NCBI GenBank assembly: GCA_028641055.1
Contig: CM054058.1
Location: 501,163,919-501,227,918, forward strand
Source of the DNA: Alopecurus myosuroides
Taxonomy: Eukaryota; Streptophyta; Magnoliopsida; Poales; Poaceae
DNA: 64,000 nucleotides
Direction of reading: 5' to 3'
Within the stretch, counting starts at the first letter, position 1. The number at the start of each line of letters is the position of its first letter. Shown here one piece after another: positions 45,784-54,532 of the stretch. The position numbers and the translations under genes were made by a program. Below the pieces are notes generated by a model, which was given only the letters and a program-made list of their open reading frames with translations, was not told the origin of the DNA and ran no database searches.

Positions 45784-47062
45784 TTAGACAGTTAGCCATC
45801 CTTTTGGTTTTGAATGATGTATCATTGGAGTGAGGAGATCCATGATTATACATAAGGATGCAGCGAGGAATTGACGGGTGTTGGCTGGGCAGTAGCCAGC
45901 CGGTGAGGAAGAATAAACGTGCGAGGGTTGAACGTGTCCTATCAAAAAATTAAAGTGCTAACTAGTACTAGTATTTTTTTTTCTTCCTTTCGAATAACTA
46001 ACATTGACGAAGCACATTCGGTGGGCGATGACTCCCCCCGACTCTCCCTCCTTGTCGCTCCCGCGAGCGGCTGTAGGGGAATCTTAATCCTTGCCCTCTA
46101 GCGCGCCCCTCTAGCTATCTCTCCCTCCTCGCCGCTGCCGGTAGGCGCCTCCGGCCGAAGGCCGGGCGCGGGCGGCGGAGGGGCCTCTTCTCCCCCCTCC
46201 CGCGTGGGGTCTTGGCGCGGGCCAAGATGTCGGCTTGGGCGCCGGGCTGCTCGAAGGGCGCGGCGGCGCGACTACTCCGGTGGTGGTGCGGTAGCTTCGT
46301 GGCGGGGCGGTGCTGTTGTGACGACGGCGGCCTGGGACAGATTCCAGGGCGACGGTCGTCTCGAGCGATGCGGCGGCGGCCTGGGACAGATTCCAGGGCG
46401 TCGGCCGTCTCGGGCGATGCGGCGGCGGCCTCTCACTACGGCCTGCCATCAAGGCCATACCGGCCCTTCTCAACGGAGGGCGACGGACAAGGTGGCGCAG
46501 ATCTTCCGTGACGGCGATGGGGATAACACATGCGGCAGGGATGGGTTGACCTCGGATTTGGCCATGGCCGGTACTGTGTGGCCCAGATCTAGGCCGATCT
46601 AGGTATTACGGGCCCCAGCCAGTGCTCATCCGTGTGTCTGTTTGCAGGATATCATGGGGACCTTGCCGCTGCAGCGCGGCAGCGGGACTAGTTGGGCCTG
46701 ATCTGGGCCTGGCCGACCCTACTGCTGCGTTCGGTCCGCGACCGCCTCTGGCGGTGTAGGATGGCGGATCCTCCTATAGGCTGCCAATGTCGACCTTGCA
46801 AGCCTATATTGGTCGCCGGCCTCACCCTACCGTCACGGTGACCCCGTAACTTGTTGGCTCCCTAGTGGGGGTTGCGGATGCTAGGGCGGAGGCTCTGGAA
46901 GGTGGACTGCACATGCGTCTCTTATGGCGAGCGACGTGGCGGTGGTGGTGGCTTCGTCCTTTGGCCGTGTGGATGGGAAGGAGCGGGCGGTGGGGACTCC
47001 TGGAGTTGGTGGCGGCTTCTCCCATATCGTGTTCTGTAATCCTTTCTCGGGGTCAGTGGGCA

Positions 47063-47138
47063 GCCCGGGTGGACGAGCGTTGTGCGAAGGTTTTTCCGAG
47101 TGAAAACTCTGCGTTTTGACACCAATGGCGGCGATTCC
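47063..47138 (+). repeat. left arm of a 76-bp inverted repeat
   Basis: It begins GCCCGGGTGGACGAGCGTTG and is the reverse complement, with roughly ten to fifteen differences, of 47475-47550. The arms enclose about 336 bp. Confidence 0.75.
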
Positions 47139-47474
47139 CAACTCTATGGCTCCGGGTGAAAACCCTTACCATTTTGGTTTCGACGGCGACGATGTGTTAC
47201 GTCGTTACCCTCTTGGAGGCGTAGTCGTGGAGTCTGTCTGGCTCCGGGTGAAAACCCTTGACCATTTTGGCCTCGATGTGGGCGACGTGATACATCGTTA
47301 CTCTCTTGGGGTCGCAGTCGTGGAGCCTCGTCCCTTGGGCTCGTTCTAGTGTCCTTGGTGGCAAGTTTGGATTTTCTTTTTTTCTTTTCTGTATCTTTGA
47401 TCTGCTTCCGTCGTAAGAGGTGTCCCTCGTCACATTATATCAGTTCGTCTATTTGGGCTTTATTTATAAAGCGG

Positions 47475-47550
47475 GGCATCGCCGCCATTGACGCTAAAAC
47501 GCAGAGCTTTCGCTCGAAAAAATCTCCACACAACGCTCGTCCACCCGTGC
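47475..47550 (-). repeat. right arm of the 76-bp inverted repeat
   Basis: It reads CTCTGCGTTTTAGCGTCAAT on the minus strand, matching CTCTGCGTTTTGACACCAAT of the left arm. The segment directly after it (47569 onward) is similar to the region upstream of the GASA gene. Confidence 0.75.
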
Positions 47551-47568
47551 TTTGGGCTTTATTTTTTT

Positions 47569-47688
47569 AGGCGGAGTATCAATTAAGAAATGTTGCGTGA
47601 TTAATGTCACGCGATTGAATCCCTGAAATAAGTTGTTTGATTTACGTGGTCTGGCTATAAAGGCGATTGAATAGGGCTGGAAGTGGGA
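47569..47688 (+). repeat. duplicate of a GASA-upstream segment
   Basis: Starting AGGCGGAGTATCAATTA and including CGTGGTCTGGCTATAAAGGCGATTGAATA, this 120-bp stretch aligns with 52287-52391, 270-370 bp upstream of the GASA start codon. The left copy has no GASA gene after it. Confidence 0.7.
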
Positions 47689-48017
47689 CATGTTTTTTTA
47701 ACTGATTATTGATGCGGAGAACAAATATATGTGGACTGTTTGATGAGTGTGTTGGTCAAGATTAAATTTTCCTCCCAAGTTTGATCTTTCTCCCCTCAAA
47801 TTATTCTTCCTATCATGTTTTATAAGTAGTGGGGATCCCTCAAATAAGATCTTTTTATGAGTGTGTATGGCCGAGTATGAAGCAAATCCCGGCCAATTAC
47901 TGATTCCCCTCAAATTATTCTTTCTACCAAGTTATTTTCTTTTACTGCCAAATAAGCTTTAGAGTAACAATTGCGTAAATAAATATGTATTATGTTGCTT
48001 CATGGTGATTTACACAC
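47689..48017. other. unassigned AT-rich stretch
   Basis: No gene or element ends recognised. It carries two similar CCCCTCAAATTATTCTT phrases (near 47792 and 47906). Confidence 0.35.
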
Positions 48018-48020
48018 TAA

Positions 48021-48390
48021 GGGCATGTACAATAGCATCTAGTCAGCTGTCTGTAGTATTGGCCACGTAGGAAATCTACTGACGTGGGGGAGAGAGAGAT
48101 TGAAAAACGGAATAGTCCGTCTATTAAAATCTAGACGATCTAATCCCGGCAAAATCGCTGATTACCGACGGCACTTTGGCCCGTTGTATGGTTAGCGTCC
48201 GCATATCTTGGGCTGATAGGAGCGCGCAGACCCCACGTTCTCGTTCACGTGAGCGTCAGTTACAATCAGCTTTTGAGGAATTAGCGACAGCTAACCTGCT
48301 ACCCCGTTGTACATGTTGTCTGTAAAGACGTCTACAGATGACTTGGATACCTGCTATAGACACCATGCGTCTAAACAAATGTACATGCCC
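48021..48390. mobile_element. Tourist-type MITE (370 bp)
   Basis: The ends are GGGCATGTACA and TGTACATGCCC, with TSD TAA (48018-48020 and 48391-48393). No coding capacity. Confidence 0.85.
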
Positions 48391-48436
48391 TAAGGACTTT
48401 TTTTCAAAGTTGTGTCACAAGATAGTATATACGAAG

Positions 48437-48640
48437 TCTCAATGGTAGGGTGATGTTTCTTAATTATGGCTCCCAGGCTAATATTTGTGCGGATCGCTAT
48501 GCTAAGCATGCATGTACCCTTCCGGGTTCAGAATACTGGTTCGGTGAATGCCCGCCTTTTCTTGTTAGCAGCCTCCGGGCTGATTGTAACCGCGTGTCAA
48601 TGAATCGATAAAGCTCCCAAATTAGACGGCAAAAAAAAAT
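48437..48640 (+). mobile_element. 3' end of a LINE (RNase H tail), 5'-truncated
   Basis: A frame encodes QANICADRYAKHAC...WFGECPPFL and ends in a stop near 48608, resembling the C-terminal RNase H tail (A-D-x-x-A-K) of plant non-LTR reverse transcriptases. It is followed by a short 3' end and an A-run at about 48633-48640, as expected for a target-primed insertion. No TSD was identified. Confidence 0.55.
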
Positions 48641-48649
48641 TGGCTCCCA

Positions 48650-49674
48650 CCGTTGTTGCTGCTTCTGGTTCTTGTACTCAGATTTAGAGAATGTGGTGGT
48701 AGAGCTATCCCTGCTCCCAAATCATATATCTAGCTGGAGCAGTTTTTCCTTCACCAATGAGTTAGGGTTTTGGGAAACTGTTCGACACCCAATTGGTGTG
48801 GCTATCTTATATATATGGGGGTATCAAAGGGTACAATACAGATATATGAAACCACTCGAAGTACAAAGCAAGTTAAGATTGCGCCTACAAATTGCGGCTG
48901 TGGTAGAGGCTTCGTGAAGATGTCAGCAAGTTGATCCTTGGAGGGAATGAACTTGATGAGGAGTAGCTTCTAGGCGACACGTTCCCGTACAAAGTGATAA
49001 TCAACCTCGATGTGTTTCGTTCGGACATGAAATACTGGATTAGAAGATAAGTATGTTGTGCCGATGTTGTCGCACAAAAGGATTGGTGGTTGATCTTGAG
49101 AGACTCCCAGTTCTCTCAACAAAGACTGGACCCGTACGAGCTCAGTTGTGGCATTAGCAACTGCCTTATACTCAGCTTCAGTACTGCTGCGAGATACTGT
49201 AACCTTCTTGCGAACATTCCAGGCGATCAAGTTAGGACCAACGAATACTACATAGCCCCCCGTGGATCGCCGATCATCAGAACTGCCAGCCCAATCCGCA
49301 TCAAAGAAGGCTGAAAGATCACAAGACAGTTCAAAATGGAGAAGTAAACCGTACGAGGCAGTGAGATAGATGTAGCGCAGAATACGCTTCACAGCTGACC
49401 AATGAGACGTCATGCTGTCATTCCCATGTCTTCCACTGATCGATTGTCTGCTCTTGATGGAGATCCTCTTTCACCTGATGATGCTACAAAGTACCGCAGT
49501 CTAGTTGGTTGCCTGCAATACCTCACTATCACCAGACCAGATGTCTCCTTAAGAGTTTGGGTTTTGGGAAATTCCTCGACACCCAACGTGGGTGTGGCTA
49601 TCTCACATATATATGGGGGTACCAAAGGGTACAATACAGATATGTTACAGAGGTTACGTATATACAGTCTAACA
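48650..49674 (-). mobile_element. Copia element remnant with an internal inversion
   Basis: On the minus strand, 49412-48970 encodes the end of RT and the Copia RNase H ([45 protein letters not shown]), followed by DQLADIFTKPLPQ. At 49413 orientation flips: 49413-49548 encodes the preceding RT piece (DATKYRSLVGCLQYLTITRP) on the plus strand. LTR pieces in the same (minus) orientation lie at about 48690-48845 and 49549-49674, the latter ending in a terminus that reads TGTTAGACTGTATATACG. Most of the element is deleted. Confidence 0.75.
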
Positions 49675-49689
49675 GGCAGCACACTTCTC

Positions 49690-50532
49690 CTGAGTTCGAT
49701 GAAGATAAAAAATTGGAAAACGCTGTGGATCATCCGGGGGATGAAGCGTTCCCGTCCCCCGGCTCGGCCACTTGCCTTTCCGCAAACGCTTTCCGCAAAC
49801 GTGTGGAGGCGAGGCGCCCTTTCGCGAACGAGTGGAGACAGCGATGGTGGGGCCCAGCACAAGTCTTATCCCATCCCTTTTCTTCTCTGGTGGAGGCGAG
49901 GCGCCGAAGAAGAGGAGGTTCCGGCCCTGGACATGCTCGACGACTACTAGTTCTTCAGCAACTCCCTCGGCGGCAGGGTCTAGGAGTGCGACGGTGGTGC
50001 CACCACAGTGCAGTGTTGGCGCTACCCTCCCGGCGCGAGCGAGGACCTCCCCGTGCTCGTCCTCCTCCACGGCTTCGGCCCGCCGGCGACGTGGCAGTGA
50101 CGGCGCCAGGTGGGCCCGTTGTCGCGCCGGTTCCGCCTCGTCGTGCCGGTCCTCCTCTTCTTCGGCGCCTCCCGCGCGTCCGCCCCCGACAACGCGCGCA
50201 CGGAGGCCCACCAGGCGGAGGCCATTGCGAAGCTCATAGGCGTCGTCGTCCCCTCTGCCAGCAGCAGCGGCGGCGGACGCGTTTCGGTGGTCGGGACCAG
50301 CTACGGGGGCTTCGTGGCGTACCACGTGGCGAGGCTGCTGGGCGGCGAGGCCGTGGAGCGGGTGGTGATCGCGAGCTCCGATCTGCTCAAGGGCGACGCC
50401 GACGACCGCGCCCTGCTGCGGCGCGGCGGGGTAGATCGCGTGGAGGACGTGATGTTGCCGCGCACGCCCGAGCGGATACGTGGTCGGTGCGGCCGCCATC
50501 GCGCGGCGGAGATCTGGGTGGGCGGTGGTTGA
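49690..50532 (+). pseudogene. alpha/beta-hydrolase gene fragment, broken
   Basis: The GC-rich plus-strand frame contains LPVLVLLHGFGPPATW (oxyanion region), RFRLVVPVLLFFGAS, and the nucleophile elbow VVGTSYGGFVAYHVARLL around 50288-50335, typical of plant alpha/beta-hydrolases of the esterase/hydrolase type. In-frame stops are TAG 49948-49950, TAG 49981-49983 and TGA 50098-50100. Similarity ends after LPRTPERIRG (about 50480), so the C-terminal part with the catalytic Asp and His is missing. It follows the Copia remnant directly. Substrate cannot be told. Confidence 0.72.
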
Positions 50533-50679
50533 TCGGATGCGTCGACTTTGCGTTGGTCAAGCAATGGCTCTGCTAGTGCTAGGCGGTTGATGGTCGGCTG
50601 CTCGCTGCAGCAATACTTAACTTGAGGCGGAATGATCAGAACGTGGGAGCACTGACTAATGAATTTTATGTGGCGCCAG

Positions 50680-51555
50680 AAACGTGCTAATTAGTGTAAT
50701 TTTGTTGCTATTTTTGTGTATTTTTTTTGCTACAAGAAATCAGGCAATATCTCCGGCGAGGTCAATTGTTTGCTACAATACAAAAAAATTGCTACAATAA
50801 CTATAATTTTTTGCTATCTTAGCACGAACCTTTTGCTATAAGACCGGCAGCAGTGCTTAGCGCGCGAAAATTTTACTACAGACTCGTTTTTTTTGCTACG
50901 TTTTGTCAAATTTTTTGCTACGAGAACTCCGGTGATGTCAAATTTTTGCTATAATAGAGTAATTATTTAGCTACTTTTATTCTTTTTTTTTGCTATGATA
51001 GTACAAATTTTCTGCACACGAAGAGTTCTCTGCCCATCGCCGGCGATGTCTCCGACGAAATTAATATTGCTACAATATCTTTTTTCTTGCTACATGGGAG
51101 CAAAAGCGGGGGGTATTTTTGCTACACAGAGCAAATAAGAATTTTGGACAAAAAAACCGACACGTGTCAGCAGGGGATACGGGGGATGGAAAATTCTCAT
51201 CCCCGGGGGGACGCCCAGCGCTGTCCAATTTTTGCTATAATAGATTAATTTTTTTGCTACATTTTTTCTCTTGCTATAGTAGTACAAATTTTTTGCACAG
51301 GAGAGTTCTCCAGCGATCGCCGGCGAAAGTCTCCCGGCGATGTCCCTGACGAAATTAATTTTGCTACAGTAGCATTTTTCTTTTTCCTACAGTAACTCCG
51401 GCGAGGTCTGACATTTTCTTTCATTTTTTTCCCGAACAGTTTTTTGCTACACAGTAGCAAAAGCGGGGGTATTTTTGCTACACAGAGGAAATACGGATTT
51501 GGGTGGCAAAAAACTGACACGTGTCAGCACGGGGATGCGGGGATGGAAATTTTAC
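50680..51555. repeat. TTTTTGCTAC-rich region with a large tandem duplication
   Basis: The stretch is filled with TTTTTGCTAC/TGCTATAATAG motifs. 50947-51200 and 51233-51555 are diverged tandem copies, sharing GTACAAATTTTCTGCAC, CGATGTC-CGACGAAATTAAT, GCAAAAGCGGGG and GACACGTGTCAGCA followed by GGGGATG-GGAAA. Class unknown. Confidence 0.65.
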
Positions 51556-52286
51556 ATGCGTTAAGTTCTGTTTGTGTGGGTTCTAATTTTTCTAGTGTTA
51601 TCGTGTGGCCCTGCGTGAGCTTGGGCGATGCCCAGCAACGACACTGAACTGATTAATTCGCCGACCAAGTAAGATTCTGTCATCGCGGACTCGCGTTGTC
51701 ACGTCAAAAACAGTGTGGGTGTGGTTCTGTCAAAAATCCGTGTTCTGCCATACCCAATCAACGAGTCACGATAGCAGAGCAGCGGTTTAGCCTTTGCGAG
51801 GTCCTCGTAGCTCCCGAGCAACGGTTTGCGTGCGTGCGGGGTTAAGGAAAACTGATCAGACGGCTCACATTAACTACATCGTAGGGCGCGCGAGGCGGAG
51901 GATGCGGTGGAGCTATCGTCCGGTGGACGCCCAGCGTTCCCCTAAAAAATTTGGCGCCTTAGTTTGTAAAGCTAGGAAAGATGATTTATGAGCTTCTATA
52001 TCTGACAAGTTCGGGAAACATGATATTCACGATGCCTATTTTGTCCATAATCTTTTCATGAAAAATATATGTGTGGCCCACAGAATGGCTAGAAAAGCTT
52101 ATTTTTCTTGGGAAAAGGCTAAAACACAATGCAGAGTAATCAAATAAAGAACATACATGGTTGTCACCTGAAATAAATAAATAAATTGTACTGGATGATA
52201 TTCCTAATCTGATTGCAGTTTTTGCTCACTGTTAGCCTTGGCACATGAAGTTTTTGTTGAAGGTGGCGAGAAGACTGTTTTTTTAC
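51556..52286. other. unassigned upstream region of the GASA gene
   Basis: No gene. It contains GTGGACGCCCAGCG (about 51916), echoing GGGACGCCCAGCG at 51210, so a further decayed element boundary is possible. Confidence 0.35.
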
Positions 52287-52391
52287 AGGCGGAGTATCAA
52301 TTAGAAAATGATGCATGATCTGTCCCCGAAATAATTTGTGTGATTAACGTGGCGTCGCTATAAAGGCAATTGAATAAGGCGGGACGTGGTG
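52287..52391 (+). repeat. GASA-upstream segment also present at 47569
   Basis: See the copy at 47569-47688. Here it lies 270-370 bp before the GASA start codon, in the likely promoter region. Confidence 0.65.
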
Positions 52392-52469
52392 CAGGGTTTT
52401 TCTCCATATATGGGGATTACATTCCAAGTAAATTTCGTACCCCCAACATACGCCCCATCAAATCAACGA

Positions 52470-52561
52470 TAATAAATGAGATTAAATCAGGCGTTACATG
52501 CAGGAAATGCATTTGTTACCCCGGTAATAAATGAGATTAAATCAGGCGTTACATATGCAGG
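52470..52561 (+). repeat. 33-bp direct repeat in the GASA promoter
   Basis: AATAAATGAGATTAAATCAG followed by GCGTTACAT occurs at 52471-52499 and 52526-52554, 55 bp apart, immediately upstream of the TATA box. The second copy has AT inserted before GCAGG. Confidence 0.85.
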
Positions 52562-52563
52562 AG

Positions 52564-52569
52564 TATATA
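52564..52569 (+). promoter_or_regulatory. TATA box of the GASA gene
   Basis: GTATATAG, about 95 bp upstream of the ATG at 52660, which is a plausible distance for a 60-65 nt leader. Confidence 0.6.
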
Positions 52570-52659
52570 GCTGGGCTAGCCAGACCTAGCTGCATGCATA
52601 TACCGTGATCCGTCAAGTCATACGTGTTTAGTTTGTAATCTCCTGAACGAGCTCCATCC

Positions 52660-53038
52660 ATGGCATCCTCCAAGCCGCTTGCCGTCGTGGCCCTCCTCCT
52701 CCTTTTCGCCCTCATCATGGTTGCAGACGCGCAGCCGGCACCCAAGATCGGTACGTATGTGTATATGCATGTCTCCTTGATCAGGATCTGAGATTCACTT
52801 GATGACATCCACGCATGCATCTGTACTGGATCTGACATTTTCTTCTGCAGATTGCCCATCGGCGTGCCAGGCTCGGTGCGCGAAGAACTGGAAGAACAAG
52901 ATGTGCAACAAGGACTGCAACATCTGCTGCGGCAAGTGTAACTGCGTTCCATCCGGCACCTCGCAGAACACGCGCAACGAATGTCCCTGCTACGCCAACC
53001 TGGTCAACTCCAAAACCGGCAAACTCAAGTGCCCTTAG
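52660..53038 (+). CDS. GASA/snakin gibberellin-regulated peptide
   Basis: Two exons: 52660-52750 and 52851-53038, intron GT-AG with a TTTTCTTCTGCAG acceptor, joined at Gly/Asp phase 1. The product has 92 residues. Residues 1-24 are a signal peptide (MASSKPLAVVALLLLF...MVADA). The mature peptide has the 12-cysteine GASA domain, including NICCGKCNCVPSGT and CPCYANLVN...KLKCP at the end. The usual CG before the CC pair is replaced by CN-I, so it deviates slightly from consensus. GASA peptides are apoplastic, cysteine-knotted regulators of growth and defence. The start is fixed by the signal peptide. A TATA box and a duplicated promoter module lie upstream. Confidence 0.9.
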
Positions 53039-53763
53039 ACTAGACCCAAATTAAGCCACGCATTGCAATCTGCTTGCCACAATAATCTCTACAGATTATA
53101 CTTGTACGTCGTATCTGATGAAATGTCTGATAATCGTACCATTATATAACAAGGATCTTATTTTTGACTCGATTACTGGAATTAATGCATTACTCTTTCT
53201 TGTTCTATGGAGTCCATCGCAGAGTTCTCACAGAAATTGAGACTAACGAACTACGGAGTTAGACTAGATCGCTCGGTCTTATTTTCTTTCCGGCGGGGAT
53301 CATTAACATCCACGTTTCTGCTCATCTTTTTCTTTCACGTCACATACGAATGGTTACATAAACCACTAATTACCAAAATATTTTTAATGTCAAGTGGTCT
53401 ATTGTGTGAATCAGTAAACTTTATGGAAATACATAAACGATAGCACAAATAAGCGATAAAAGAAAGAAATCGACACACGGGGACACGAGATTTTTAACGT
53501 GGAAAACTCGTCGAACGAGGAAGAGAAAAAACCACGGGCGCCAGCCAGCAGAATTTCAATATTTTCGGGTGTGTTACAAACGCTATGAATTTACAAGTTG
53601 CGACTTATCCCAACCGACGGGTTACATGAGGTATATATAGGAGCAAACCCTAAACAAGGTAGAATCCGGATCCAACCCGTACCGTACTGGCGACGGGGCT
53701 CGCTTCGCTCCGTCCGAACTTTCCTTTATCTTTATATATGAATTTGGGTCACCACAAAGTAAC
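53039..53763. other. GASA 3' region and degenerate repeat, possibly LTR-derived
   Basis: After the GASA 3' UTR (to about 53200) follows unassigned sequence. 53441-53745 (ACACGAGATTTTTAACGTGGAAAACTC...GGTATATATAGGAGC) looks like part of a decayed Copia LTR or flank on one strand, but no paired copy is in the window. Confidence 0.35.
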
Positions 53764-53771
53764 AATACAGG

Positions 53772-54085
53772 CAGGGCCGTCTCTGGCCCAGGGCAAGGGG
53801 GGCGACGGCCTGGGGCCCGGCCAATCTAGAGGCCCATAGCCGGTACATTTGTACATAAAAGGTATAGTAGAAAAAAGGTCCATTTTTTTGGTGTTGCGGC
53901 TTCTATGATGCTTGGTATAGGTCAGATGCAAGAAAAATGATCAGATATTCGATGCTAATGAAAAAAATGTAGGTGTTTATGGTTCTATGATATTTTTTCC
54001 ATTCATGTACTAAATCAAAGTTTTTTCTCTTGGGGCCATTGATGAAGTTCGCCCTAGGGCCTCTAAAATCCCAGAGCCGGCCCTG
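53772..54085. mobile_element. hAT-type MITE (314 bp) with perfect 8-bp TSD
   Basis: The ends are CAGGGCCGTCT and AGAGCCGGCCCTG (inverted, with one mismatch or gap). The TSD AATACAGG is exact on both sides (53764-53771 and 54086-54093). No coding capacity. Confidence 0.88.
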
Positions 54086-54093
54086 AATACAGG

Positions 54094-54529
54094 GTTAAAT
54101 GCCCTCCTCTTTTCTCCCTTGGAAAATAACTGAATTTTCTGTATGTATTACATCTTTGAGGTAAACAATAGCGCAACGTACACTATTTGGTTAACAGAGC
54201 TTCAATGCTACCTGCCCAAAATAAATAGAGCCTCGGTGAGTTTATTTTAATTGGACTGTGCTAGACGGACCGGTATATGCTCAATGCAGTTCAGTAACCC
54301 CGGACATGTATTTCCTTACTTCCGAATTGATCAACCAACAGGGGTCTCTTTCATCCGGGTTTTTCTTTTTGAAACTTTTCAATCTCTCTAGGACAGTACT
54401 CAAAAGTTACGTGTGTAAAATTTCGGGCAAGGAACGTACACTCTTCAAAGATGGCTGCAAGCAAAAAAATTGTTTCTATTTTGGTGCTGACTTTTTTTGA
54501 CCCACTTCGAGCATCTGAACGCATTGCGC
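54094..54529. other. unassigned intergenic sequence
   Basis: No gene or element end was recognised before the Harbinger element. Confidence 0.35.
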
Positions 54530-54532
54530 TTA

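Larger units (their letters stand above)
46040..47560 (+). mobile_element. LINE-like 5' region or chimeric gene remnant
   Basis: The GC-rich sequence resembles, from memory, 5' regions of Triticeae LINEs (CCGGCCGAAGGCCGGGCGCGG; GGCTCCGGGTGAAAACCC). It includes a tandem pair of about 110 bp (47145-47240 and 47243-47345) and two 76-bp inverted arms (47063-47138 and 47475-47550). No ORF1 or ORF2 protein was found. The call is weak. Confidence 0.3.

Noticed and set aside
49509..50576. 355-codon frame over the Copia/hydrolase junction
   Set aside because: It is the wrong frame for the hydrolase motifs and is Arg/Pro-rich. It is a shadow of the GC-rich pseudogene.
53441..53745. Definite Copia LTR downstream of the GASA gene
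   Set aside because: The style fits, but no termini, pair or primer site is seen, so it is left as possible only.
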